A stretch of 64,000 bases of DNA. Source: Luteococcus peritonei. Lineage in GTDB: Bacteria; Actinomycetota; Actinomycetes; Propionibacteriales; Propionibacteriaceae. Position numbers and translations under genes: made by a program. Shown one piece after another: positions 7,313 to 15,643 of the stretch. The stretch's first letter is position 1. Each line of letters opens with the position of its first letter. The stretch is from positions 62,001 to 126,000 of the forward strand of contig NZ_BAAAIX010000001.1 in the NCBI RefSeq assembly GCF_039526385.1. Reading direction: 5' to 3'. A model generated the notes under the pieces. It had not been told where the DNA came from, searched no databases, and saw nothing but the letters and a program-made list of their open reading frames with translations.

Positions 7313-10300
7313 ATGGCTGATCCCTTCGTGCACCTGCGGGTGGCCTCGGGCCACTCGCTGCAGTACGGCGCCTCCCATCCCGAGGAACTGGTCAACGCCG
7401 CCGCCGCCCAGGACATGGACACCCTGGCCCTGACCGACCGCGACGGGCTCTACGGCGCGGTCCGCTTCGCCAAGGCCTGCCTGCGCACCGGCGTGGCCCC
7501 GGTGGTGGGGGTGGACCTCGCCGTCCCGTTCAGCGTCGACGACCCGCAGCACCCGGCCCATGCCCCCGCCGCCCCACGGCGCAGCGCCGCCCGGGGCGGC
7601 ACGTTGCGCGATCCCCGGCTGCCGCGCGTGGTGGCCATGGCCACCTCGCGCTCCGGCTGGGGCAGCCTGTGCCGGCTGACCACCGCCACCCATCTGGCCG
7701 GCGAGCGGGGCCGGCCGGTGAGCACGCCCGAGCTGGTGGCCTCACACGCCCAGGCGGGGGACCTGCTGGTGGTGCTGGGGGCCGACTCCCAGTTCGGCCT
7801 GGAGGTGGCCCGCGGCCGGCGTCGGGAGGCCACCCGGGAGCTGCGCCGCTGGCTGGACCTGGTGGACCCCTCCCAGCTGGTGGTGGCGGTGACCAACCAC
7901 CAGGTGGCCGGCAGCGGGGTGGGGAGCGCCCGGCAGGCGGGCGGCATGCTGGCCATCGCCGACGAGCACCGCCTCACCGGCATCCTGACCAACCAGGTGC
8001 GGATGGTGGAGCGTCGCCAGGCCACCACGGTGGACGTGCTGGACGCCGCCCGCCGGCTGGTGCCGCTGGACGCGCGCAATGTGGACCGGCGCAATGCCGA
8101 GGCCCACCTGAAGACGGGCAAGCAGATGTTGCAGGTGGCCCAGGAGGTGGCCCGGCTGGCCGGGCGCGACGAGCGCGGTGCCGAGTGGCTGCTGGCCGAC
8201 ACCCGTACCACCGCGGTGCGCTCCCGGCTGGATCCGCGCGCCGACATCGGCCTGGGCGAGATCCACCTGCCCGAGTTCGAGACCCTGGGCACCACCACCG
8301 AGCAGGCGATGGCGGTGCTGCGGCAGCGCTGCGAGGCCGGCATCGCGGCCCGCTACGGCGCCGGCTCGCAGGCCGTGCTGCAGCGCCTCGACGAGGAGCT
8401 GGACGTGATCGCCACGCTGGGCTTCGCCTCCTACTTCCTCACCGTGGCCGACGTGGTGGAGCTGATCGGTTCGATGGGCATCCGCTGCGCGGCGCGCGGC
8501 TCGGGCGCCGGCAGCCTGGTCAACTACCTGCTGGGCATCTCCGGGGTGGACCCGATGGCCTACGGGCTGGTGATGGAGCGTTTCCTGTCGCCGCTGCGCC
8601 AGGCGCTGCCGGACATCGACCTGGACGTGGAGAGCGCCCGTCGTACCGAGATCTACGAGCGCATCCTGGAGGTCTTCGGTGGCCGGCGGGTGGCCTGCGT
8701 GGCGATGCTGGAGACCTACCGGGTGCGCCATGCGGTGCGCGACGTGGCGGCCGCGCTGAGCCTGCCGCCGGCGGAGGCCGATGCCATCGCCAAGGCCTTC
8801 CCGCACATCCGGGCCCGCGACGCCCGCAAGGCCTTGCGTGACCTGCCCGAGCTGCGCGCCGCCGGCCTGGCGGAGCGTCGTCTGGAGGTGCTCTTCGAGC
8901 TGGTGGAACAGCTCGACGGCCTGCCCCGCCACGTCGCCCTGCATCCCTGCGGGGTGCTGCTGAGTGATTCCACGCTGGGCGACCGCACCCCGCTGGAGGC
9001 CAGCTTCGGCGGTTTCCCGATGAGCCAGTTCGACAAGGACGACGTGGAGGACCTGGGCCTGCTGAAGCTGGACGTGCTGGGCATCCGGATGCAGTCCTCG
9101 ATGGCGCACGCGCTGGCCGAGATCGAGCGCACCGAGGGCAGCGCGCCCGACATCGACGCACTGGCCCCCTTCGACGACCCGGAGACCTACGACATGATCG
9201 GCCACGCCCAGACCCTGGGCTGCTTCCAGATCGAGTCGCCCGGCCAGCGCGAGCTGGTGGGCAAGTTCGGCCCCACCACCTTCAACGACATCATCATCGA
9301 CATCTCGCTCTTCCGCCCCGGGCCGGTGAAGTCGGACATGGTGGTCCCCTTCCTGAACACCCGGCAGGGCTGGTCACCGCCGCGCTACCTGCACCCCTGC
9401 CTGGAGCCGGCGCTGGCCGAGACCGGCGGGGTGGTGGTCTTCCACGAGCAGGTGATCAAGATCATCGCCGCCACGACCGGCTGCACCCTGGCGCAGGCCG
9501 ACGAGGCCCGGCGGGCGCTGGGCGACCCGGCCGGCCAGCTGGACGTCAAGGAGTGGTTCGGCCCGCTGGCCCTGGCCCGCGGGATCGAGCCGGAGGTGGT
9601 GCAGCGCATCTGGCAGGTGCTGGAGTCCTTCGCCAGCTTCGGCTTCTGCAAGGCGCACGCCGCGGCCTTCGCGCTGCCCACCTACCAGTCGGCCTGGCTG
9701 AAGCGGCACCACCCGGCCCACTTCCTGGCCGGTGTGCTCACCCATGACCCGGGCATGTACCCCAAGCGGCTGGTGCTGGAGGAGGCACGGCGGATGGGGA
9801 TCCGGGTACTGGGGGTGGACGTGAACGCCTCCACCGGCGCCTACCACGTGGAGCGGCTGGCAGACCTGGATGAGCCCGGGGACCAGGCGGAAGGCGAGGA
9901 GCTGTTCCCGGATGATCCCGGGCCCGATGGCTTCCGGCCCCCGGACGGGCTGCCCGACGCCAGCGCCTGGGGGATCCGGCTCTCGCTGGCCGACGTGAAG
10001 GGCATCAGCGAGGTGGAGCTGGCGCGGATCGTGGCGGGCCAGCCCTACACCAGCCTGAGCGACTTCTGGGCCCGGGCGCAGGTGCAGGCCTCGCTGGTGG
10101 AGAACCTGGTGCTGGCCGGGGGCTTCGACCGGATGTACGGGGTGGGCCGGCCCAGCGCCGTGCTGCGCCGGGGGCGGCTCACCCGTCGTGACCTGCTGCT
10201 GGCGCTGGCCGACCTGCGGCGCACCGCGATGGCCGATGCCCGGGCCGCCAGCCGGGCCCGTGGGCTGCGACGCAGTCGACCGGCGGCGGTGGCCGGTGAC

Positions 10301-11206
10301 GACCCGCGTGACCTGGCCCGACGCCAGGCCAGGGGGGAGGTGGTGCCGGGCCGGGCTGCGGAGCGGGGGATGGCCGGGGTGCAGCTGGCGCTGCCGCTGG
10401 ACGAGCCCGACCAGGAGCAGCTGCAGCTGCAGGAGGAGCTGCCGCCGCAGCTGCGGGTGCCCACCGACGTGGTGGCCACCGGCCTGCCGGAGATGAGCAC
10501 CAGCCAGCGGCTGGCCGCCGAGCTGGAGATCCTGGGCATGGATGCCAGCCAGCACGTCGTCGACTTCTACCGCGAGCTGCTCGACGAGCTGGGCACCACG
10601 CCCTCCACCGAGCTGCTGCGCCATCGCCAGCAGGCGGACCTGCTGGTGGCCGGGGTGAAGGTGGCCACCCAGACGCCACCGGTGCGCAGCGGGCGACGGG
10701 TGGTCTTCCTGACCGTCGACGACGCCACCGGCCCGGTGGACGCCACCTTCTTCGAGGACGTGCAGGGCCCCTATGCCAACACGGTCTTCAACTCCTGGCT
10801 GCTGGTGGTGCGCGGCGAGCTGCGCCGCACCGGTCCGCGGGGGGTCTCGCTGCGGGCCACCGGCGCCTGGGACCTGCAGGTGCTGCACGGACTGTGGAGC
10901 GAGGCGCTGGCCGCTGGTGCCAGCCGTCGCGAGGCGCTGGCGGCGGTGCTGGCCGTGATGGACGAGGTGCCCGAGGGCTTCGCGATGGTGGGGGAGCCGC
11001 TGGCCCCGGCCCGGCTGGGCGAGCAGCGCCCGCAGGCCGAGGGACAGGAGAAGAGCCGTGCCGGCGGGATGGGCCGGCGCCGGGTGCTGGTGCACGCCAG
11101 CGGCTTCGCCCAGTCGCCCTATGCCGACGTGCAGCCGGCCGGCCTGCCCGCCGGCCAGGCGCCCCGCAAGCTGTGGCACTCCTCGCCCGGAAGCTCGGGC
11201 CGATGA
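7313..11206 (+). CDS. dnaE2: Error-prone DNA polymerase DnaE2
   Basis: 1297 residues, a C-family polymerase alpha subunit of the DnaE2 type that copies past damaged DNA. An N-terminal PHP-like domain (GASHPEELVNAAAAQ, LALTDRDGLYG) is followed by the polymerase core. The catalytic PDIDLD is near residue 433, and FGFCKAHAAAFALPTYQSAW is typical of the family. A helix-hairpin region and an OB fold (VVFLTVDDATGPVDATFFED) follow, then the DnaE2 C-terminal signature (APRKLWHSSPGSSG). It is longer than most DnaE2 proteins because of a Gln/Leu/Pro-rich linker near residues 985-1045 (VQLALPLDEPDQEQLQLQEE), which may include a beta-clamp-binding motif. The ATG follows GGGAGG. The usual PHP metal ligands are missing. 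Its stop overlaps dinB as ATGA. Confidence 0.93.
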   Translation: MADPFVHLRVASGHSLQYGASHPEELVNAAAAQDMDTLALTDRDGLYGAVRFAKACLRTGVAPVVGVDLAVPFSVDDPQHPAHAPAAPRRSAARGGTLRDPRLPRVVAMATSRSGWGSLCRLTTATHLAGERGRPVSTPELVASHAQAGDLLVVLGADSQFGLEVARGRRREATRELRRWLDLVDPSQLVVAVTNHQVAGSGVGSARQAGGMLAIADEHRLTGILTNQVRMVERRQATTVDVLDAARRLVPLDARNVDRRNAEAHLKTGKQMLQVAQEVARLAGRDERGAEWLLADTRTTAVRSRLDPRADIGLGEIHLPEFETLGTTTEQAMAVLRQRCEAGIAARYGAGSQAVLQRLDEELDVIATLGFASYFLTVADVVELIGSMGIRCAARGSGAGSLVNYLLGISGVDPMAYGLVMERFLSPLRQALPDIDLDVESARRTEIYERILEVFGGRRVACVAMLETYRVRHAVRDVAAALSLPPAEADAIAKAFPHIRARDARKALRDLPELRAAGLAERRLEVLFELVEQLDGLPRHVALHPCGVLLSDSTLGDRTPLEASFGGFPMSQFDKDDVEDLGLLKLDVLGIRMQSSMAHALAEIERTEGSAPDIDALAPFDDPETYDMIGHAQTLGCFQIESPGQRELVGKFGPTTFNDIIIDISLFRPGPVKSDMVVPFLNTRQGWSPPRYLHPCLEPALAETGGVVVFHEQVIKIIAATTGCTLAQADEARRALGDPAGQLDVKEWFGPLALARGIEPEVVQRIWQVLESFASFGFCKAHAAAFALPTYQSAWLKRHHPAHFLAGVLTHDPGMYPKRLVLEEARRMGIRVLGVDVNASTGAYHVERLADLDEPGDQAEGEELFPDDPGPDGFRPPDGLPDASAWGIRLSLADVKGISEVELARIVAGQPYTSLSDFWARAQVQASLVENLVLAGGFDRMYGVGRPSAVLRRGRLTRRDLLLALADLRRTAMADARAASRARGLRRSRPAAVAGDDPRDLARRQARGEVVPGRAAERGMAGVQLALPLDEPDQEQLQLQEELPPQLRVPTDVVATGLPEMSTSQRLAAELEILGMDASQHVVDFYRELLDELGTTPSTELLRHRQQADLLVAGVKVATQTPPVRSGRRVVFLTVDDATGPVDATFFEDVQGPYANTVFNSWLLVVRGELRRTGPRGVSLRATGAWDLQVLHGLWSEALAAGASRREALAAVLAVMDEVPEGFAMVGEPLAPARLGEQRPQAEGQEKSRAGGMGRRRVLVHASGFAQSPYADVQPAGLPAGQAPRKLWHSSPGSSGR

Positions 11207-12615
11207 GCGCCGGGGGCTCGGTGGGTCAGGTGGATGGTGGAGCGCAGTCGGCACGGCGCGACGCAGGAGCGCCATCGGGTGCCGCGCGGAGCGCAGGGAC
11301 AGGTTTGTCGGCTCCGCTCCAGAGTCGCTCCGCAGACAGGGGGATCGCTCCCCCTGGGCAGGGCGGAGCGCAGTCGGCACGGCGCGACGCAGGAGCGCCA
11401 TCGGGTGCCGCGCGGAGCGCAGGGGGTTCCAGGGGGATCGCTCCCCCTGGGCATCAAGACCGCATCGTGCTGCACGTGGACATGGACGCCTTCTATGCGG
11501 CGGTGGAGCTGGCGCGGCATCCGGAGCTGGTGGGGCGCCCGATGTTCGTGGGCGGGGCGCAGCGCGGGGTGGTGCTGAGCGCCAACTACGAGGCCCGCAA
11601 GTACGGCATCGAGGGCGGGATGAGCTCCACCCGGGCACGGCGGCTCTGCCCGCAGGCGGTGGCGGTGCCACCGGACTTCGACACCTATTCCTTGGTGAGC
11701 AAGGGGGTCTTCAAGATCTTCGAGACCATCACCTCGCAGGTGGAGGCGGCCAGCATCGACGAGGCCTTCCTGGACATCACCGGCTCGGTGCGTCGACTGG
11801 GTGATCCGGCCGCGATCGGGGAACGGTTGCGGGCCCAGGTGGCCGACGAGCAGCAGGTGGCCTGCTCGGTGGGCATCGCCCCCACCAAGTTCGTGGCCAA
11901 GCTGGCCTCGAAGCAGGCCAAGCCGGACGGGCTGGTGCTGGTGCGCCCGTCGGAGGTGGTGGACTTCCTGCACCCGTTGGCGGTGGAGAAGATGTGGGGC
12001 GTGGGGGAGGCCACCGCCGCGAAGCTGCACCAGCTGGGGCTGTTCACCATCGCGGACCTGGCGCACACCCCGCGGGCCACCCTGCAGCGGGCCTTCGGCG
12101 CGCACCAGGGCGGGATGCTGCACGACCTCGCCTGGGGTCGTGACCAGCGCCGGGTGGTTCCGGACAGCCAGGAGCGCTCGATCGGGGCGCAGGAGACCTT
12201 TGCCCGCGACACCGACGACCCCCAGCTGGTGCGCACCGAGCTGCTGCGGCTCAGCGCCCGCACCGCCTCGCGGATGCGTCGCGCCGGCCTGCTGGGACGC
12301 ACGGTGACCATCTCGGTGCGCTTCAGCGACTTCACCACCATCACCCGTTCGGGCACCCTCACCTCGCCCACCGATGTCACCGACGAGGTCTTCGACTGCG
12401 CCTGGCGCACCTTCGGGCGGCTGAACCTGCAGCGCGCCCGGATCCGTCGGGTGGGGGTGCGGGTGGAGGGCCTGGTGGAGGCCTCGGAGGCCTTCCAGCA
12501 GCTCCCGCTGGACGCCCCGGACAAGGGGATGCGGGAGGTGGAACTGGTGGCCGACGAGGTGGTCACCCGCTTCGGTCCCGCGGCGGTGCAGCGGGCCAGC
12601 CTGACGCGTCGATGA
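11203..12615 (+). CDS. dinB: DNA polymerase IV (Y family) with unusual N-terminal extension
   Basis: 470 residues from the ATG that overlaps the dnaE2 stop (ATGA). The Y-family catalytic core begins near residue 89 (VLHVDMDAFYAAVE). The acidic residues are intact, including SIDEAFLD near residue 184, so this is an active-type DinB, not a degenerate ImuB. The little-finger domain is present, and QQLPLDA near residue 430 could be a clamp-binding peptide. The first 88 residues are low-complexity Ala/Gly/Arg/Ser and come from a duplicated 60-bp element. A GTG at 11467 would give a normal-length polymerase but has no clear ribosome site. Coupling to dnaE2 under the LexA box indicates translesion synthesis during the SOS response. 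Confidence 0.9.
   Translation: MSAGGSVGQVDGGAQSARRDAGAPSGAARSAGTGLSAPLQSRSADRGIAPPGQGGAQSARRDAGAPSGAARSAGGSRGIAPPGHQDRIVLHVDMDAFYAAVELARHPELVGRPMFVGGAQRGVVLSANYEARKYGIEGGMSSTRARRLCPQAVAVPPDFDTYSLVSKGVFKIFETITSQVEAASIDEAFLDITGSVRRLGDPAAIGERLRAQVADEQQVACSVGIAPTKFVAKLASKQAKPDGLVLVRPSEVVDFLHPLAVEKMWGVGEATAAKLHQLGLFTIADLAHTPRATLQRAFGAHQGGMLHDLAWGRDQRRVVPDSQERSIGAQETFARDTDDPQLVRTELLRLSARTASRMRRAGLLGRTVTISVRFSDFTTITRSGTLTSPTDVTDEVFDCAWRTFGRLNLQRARIRRVGVRVEGLVEASEAFQQLPLDAPDKGMREVELVADEVVTRFGPAAVQRASLTRR
11239..11298 (+). repeat. 60-bp direct repeat, copy 1, in the dinB 5' end
   Basis: Identical over 60 bases to 11365-11424, with an offset of 126 bases (42 codons), so both copies are read in the same frame. 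It encodes AQSARRDAGAPSGAARSA in DinB. It is followed after about 40 bases by the hairpin at 11337-11356. Confidence 0.9.
11337..11356. repeat. Hairpin element, copy 1
   Basis: CAGGGGGATCGCTCCCCCTG, an 8-bp stem with loop TCGC. The same 20 bases recur at 11430-11449. It looks like part of a REP-like or terminator-like intergenic element that lies within the dinB frame. Confidence 0.8.
11365..11424 (+). repeat. 60-bp direct repeat, copy 2, in the dinB 5' end
   Basis: Perfect copy of 11239-11298. The spacer to the following hairpin is only about 5 bases here against about 40 after copy 1, so the unit is a fixed core plus a variable spacer plus a hairpin. Confidence 0.9.
11430..11449. repeat. 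Hairpin element, copy 2
   Basis: Same 20-base hairpin as at 11337-11356, extended by one further C-G pair. It ends 17 bases before the alternative dinB GTG start at 11467. Confidence 0.8.
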
Positions 12616-12654
12616 ACTCTGCGTCCGGGTCTTTTCCCGTACCGGCGCCCGACC

Positions 12655-12660
12655 TACACT
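12655..12660 (+). promoter_or_regulatory. -10 element of the DUF3040 gene
   Basis: TACACT about 50 bases before the start codon. The resulting leader carries the GAGGAG ribosome site. No clear -35 was seen. Confidence 0.35.
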
Positions 12661-12709
12661 GGTCCCACCGACGGCCACCGAGGGCCTCGGACCGGCAGAG
12701 GAGATGGCC

Positions 12710-13078
12710 ATGGCGCTTTCTGAGCAGGAGCAGAGGCTGTTGGCCGAGCTCGAGGCCTCGCTCGCTGCCGACGACCCCAACCTCGCCAGCACCCTGCGCG
12801 GCGAGCGGCCCCGCACCCCGGTGGCCCGACGCCGCGTCGGCCTGGCCGGCCTGGGTTTCGTCGTGGGCCTGCTGGGCCTGGTCGGCGGCATGCAGGTGCA
12901 CCCGGTGGTGAGCGCCCTGGGCTTCGTGGTGATGCTGCTCAGCGTGCTGGCCGGCTCCGGCATCCTCAACGGCCGACGAAGCCCCCCTCCCGAGGCGCAG
13001 CGCACCGCCCCGGTGGACAACCGCCGCGGCACCCGGTTGGACGACCGCAGCTGGCGTCCCCAGAACGACGGCCGCTGA
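12710..13078 (+). CDS. DUF3040 family small membrane protein
   Basis: 122 residues. The start MALSEQEQRLLAELEASLAA and the following DDPNLASTLRG are the hallmark of DUF3040, small actinobacterial membrane proteins of unknown function. Two membrane segments lie near residues 43-62 and 66-84 (VGLAGLGFVVGLLGLVGGMQ; VVSALGFVVMLLSVLAGSG), followed by a charged Pro/Arg-rich tail. The second ATG (12710) is used because GAGGAG sits 6 bases upstream; the first ATG at 12704 directly abuts that site. It is transcribed alone and ends at a strong hairpin shared with the converging transglutaminase gene. Confidence 0.85.
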   Translation: MALSEQEQRLLAELEASLAADDPNLASTLRGERPRTPVARRRVGLAGLGFVVGLLGLVGGMQVHPVVSALGFVVMLLSVLAGSGILNGRRSPPPEAQRTAPVDNRRGTRLDDRSWRPQNDGR

Positions 13079-13104
13079 CGCCACCTCCTCCAGACACTGG
13101 GCAC

Positions 13105-13142
13105 GACGAAGGCCTCCACCCGATCGGGTGGAGGCCTTCGTC
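13105..13142. terminator. Bidirectional hairpin terminator
   Basis: GAAGGCCTCCACCC, loop GATC, GGGTGGAGGCCTTC: a perfect 14-bp stem, extended by GAC/GTC. It lies between converging genes. Confidence 0.8.
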
Positions 13143-13174
13143 ATGTCGACAGTCCGGGGCGGGGAGCACCGGGA

Positions 13175-15643
13175 TCACGCCTGGTCGGCCGGCTCGTCGC
13201 CACGATCCAGTGGTTGGTCCGTTTCGGGGCCGTCGGCCTCGAAGCGGTCGTCGTCGTGCGCCAGCGGGCTGGCGCTGCCGTCGTCGGGCCGCGGGCCCTG
13301 GTCGCGCTGGGCCGCGGCGCGGGCGTCGATGATCTGCTGGCCCGCCCGGCTGAACTGCTCGTGGTCGGTGGCCTGCTGCCGGCGGGCCTGCTCGTCCTCG
13401 ATCACCTCGTCCTCGTCGCGGGCGCGGGGCTTCGGCGTGAGCCGCTTGGCCGCCCGGGCCCACAGCGAGCGGGGCAGCAGCAGCGCCAGCAGGCGCTCGG
13501 AGAAGGAGGCATCGGTGCGCAGGTCGGTGCGCAGCTGGCGCACGTCGGCGGCCACGTCGCCCACCTCGCCCATCTCGCGGGCGTAGCGGGAGCGCTCGAC
13601 GGCCAGCGAGAGCCGGCCCAGGGCATCGCTGCCCTCGTCGGTGAACAGCGGATCCACCGTGTCGGCCACCTCGCGCGGTGTGCCGTGGGGCCAGCGGTGG
13701 CCGTGGTCCACCAGGCTGTCGCGCAGCTCGCCCCAGGCGCGGGCCACCCGCAGCGGGGCGGCGGCGTCGGGGTTGAGCCGGCGACGGCGCACCAGCAGTC
13801 GCACCAGGGCGGGCAGGCCCAGCACCAGCAGGGCCAGGGCGGCACCGCCGAGCCAGGTCAGGATCTGGCGCCAGGGCAGTCCGCCGTCGGTCGCCGGGGC
13901 GGGCTTCGGGCTGGCGCTGCTGGCCGAGGCGCTGGGGCTGGCCTTGCTCGGGCTGGGGCTGGCGCTCGCGGAGGGGTTGCCGCCGGAGGCGCTGGCGGAG
14001 GGCAGCGGGCGCACCTGCTCGTTGACCAGCGACCACTCGGGCTGCTGGGCCACGCGGCTGGTGGGCTCGAAGCGCACCCAGCCGTAGCCCTCGAAGTAGA
14101 GCTCGGGCCAGGCGTGCATGTTCGAGGCCTTCACCTCGTAGTGGTCGCCCACCTTCTCGCCCGGCAGGAAGCCCACCGAGACCCTGGAGGGGATCCCCTC
14201 GATGCGCGCCATCAGCGCCATGGTGGAGGCGAAGTGGACGCAGTAGCCGGCCTTGTCCTTGGTGAGGAAGTTGACCAGTACGTCGAAGCCGTCACCGGGC
14301 GGGGCGGTGGTGGAGTAGGAGAAGTTGCGCGGGTCGGACAGGTAGCGCTGGATGGCGGCCGCCTTGAGCACCGGGGTGCCGGCGTCCTTGGTCACCTGGT
14401 GGGTGATGTCCAGGATCGGCTTCGGCACGTCGGCCGGCACCTGGGAGGTCACCTTGTTGTCCGGCGGCGTGCCGGGCTGGGCCAGCGTGAAGTTCTCCGC
14501 GCCCGGGTCGTTCAGGGTGCTGGTGACGGTGTAGGTCTTGTCGCGGATCGCCTCGGTGCGGTCCTTGTCCAGGGTGGAGATGATGGCCAGCGAGAGCGGG
14601 TCGTGGCGCCAGCGCCCCTCCGCGTCGAAGGACTGCGGGGCGTAGGGGGCCGGCAGGTACTCACCGCCCAGGTCCTTGACCTGGATCGTGGTGGTGACCT
14701 GCTCTCCCTGCTGGGACAGCCCGGGCGGCACCGGCAGGGCGCCGTCGGCCAGCTTCACCGGGGCCATGTGCCAGCCATCGGCGTCCATCACGGTGAGCGA
14801 GGCGGTGCGCAGGTAGAGTGGCTGGTCGCCGCTGTAGCTCAGCACGACGCGGTCCACCGGCAGGTTCAGGTTCTTCGACAGGTCGATGCTCGGGTCGGCC
14901 ATCTGCAGCGGACCGCTGCCACGCGGGCGGGCGGACTCGATGTCCAGCGAGCCGAGCCGCGGCACCACGGAGCCGAGCAGCAGGGCCAGCGCCAGGGTGG
15001 GGACGGCCACCAGGGCGGCCAGTCGCAGGGCGCTGGAGGTGGAGTGCGGCTTGTGCGCCGAGTCACGGGCGATGTTGCGGGTCCACGAGGCATTGGTGTT
15101 GATCGCATCGACGGCCAGCACCATCAGGTAGGCGGCGCCCAGCAGGATGAAGACCGGCCAGCGCACGTCGTGGTCCAGGGCCAGCGCGGGCACCAGGTAG
15201 AGGGCCAGCAGCGGGGCCAGCATCCAGGCGGGGGAGAGCAGGGTGAGCACCAGCATGTCGGCCAGGATCGTGACCAGGCCCACCAGCACCACCATCACCC
15301 AGCGGACGCCGGGCTGGAAGCCCATCGGCGCGGTCTCCATCCGGATGTGGATCACCGAGGAGTTCCACAGCTGCCACAGGCCCGACAGGCCCTGGGCCCC
15401 GGCGGGCTGCGAGTACAGGCCCAGGCCGACGGCCAGGGCCACCAGCACCAGCAGCTGCACCAGGTGGACCAGCCAGCCGGGCAGCTCGAGGCGGCGCAGC
15501 ACCAGGGAGACGCCCTGCAGCAGGCAGATCGCCACGGCGGCCATCCACCAGAAGGAGCGGTCGACGGTGAGCGGCGTCAGGCTGGCGCTGCCCAGCACCA
15601 TCGCGGCGGCGACGGCGATCGCGAGTCGGTCGGTGGTGCGCAT
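13175..15643 (-). CDS. Transglutaminase-like membrane protein (DUF3488/TgpA family)
   Basis: 822 residues. The N-terminal 250 residues contain about seven membrane segments in the DUF3488 arrangement. They are followed by a large extracytoplasmic region with a transglutaminase-like core: Cys near residue 466 in GYCVHFASTMALMARIEGIP and His in NMHAWPELYFEGYGWVRFEP. A Ser/Ala/Pro linker, one membrane segment (LGGAALALLVLGLPALVRLL) and a charged cytoplasmic tail complete the protein. The ATG at 15643 shares one base with the DUF58 stop (TGATG); the frame open to 16129 lies inside DUF58. It forms the MoxR-DUF58-transglutaminase operon found next to dcw clusters in actinobacteria. Substrate unknown. 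Confidence 0.88.
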   Translation of the reverse strand: MRTTDRLAIAVAAAMVLGSASLTPLTVDRSFWWMAAVAICLLQGVSLVLRRLELPGWLVHLVQLLVLVALAVGLGLYSQPAGAQGLSGLWQLWNSSVIHIRMETAPMGFQPGVRWVMVVLVGLVTILADMLVLTLLSPAWMLAPLLALYLVPALALDHDVRWPVFILLGAAYLMVLAVDAINTNASWTRNIARDSAHKPHSTSSALRLAALVAVPTLALALLLGSVVPRLGSLDIESARPRGSGPLQMADPSIDLSKNLNLPVDRVVLSYSGDQPLYLRTASLTVMDADGWHMAPVKLADGALPVPPGLSQQGEQVTTTIQVKDLGGEYLPAPYAPQSFDAEGRWRHDPLSLAIISTLDKDRTEAIRDKTYTVTSTLNDPGAENFTLAQPGTPPDNKVTSQVPADVPKPILDITHQVTKDAGTPVLKAAAIQRYLSDPRNFSYSTTAPPGDGFDVLVNFLTKDKAGYCVHFASTMALMARIEGIPSRVSVGFLPGEKVGDHYEVKASNMHAWPELYFEGYGWVRFEPTSRVAQQPEWSLVNEQVRPLPSASASGGNPSASASPSPSKASPSASASSASPKPAPATDGGLPWRQILTWLGGAALALLVLGLPALVRLLVRRRRLNPDAAAPLRVARAWGELRDSLVDHGHRWPHGTPREVADTVDPLFTDEGSDALGRLSLAVERSRYAREMGEVGDVAADVRQLRTDLRTDASFSERLLALLLPRSLWARAAKRLTPKPRARDEDEVIEDEQARRQQATDHEQFSRAGQQIIDARAAAQRDQGPRPDDGSASPLAHDDDRFEADGPETDQPLDRGDEPADQA

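Noticed and set aside
11239..11424. Possible CRISPR array
   Set aside because: Only two copies of a 60-base unit with a 66-base gap, inside a coding frame, and no cas genes nearby.
11203..11466. Possible frameshift or pseudogene at the dinB start
   Set aside because: The frame is open throughout, the repeat offset is a multiple of three, and the polymerase domain is intact.
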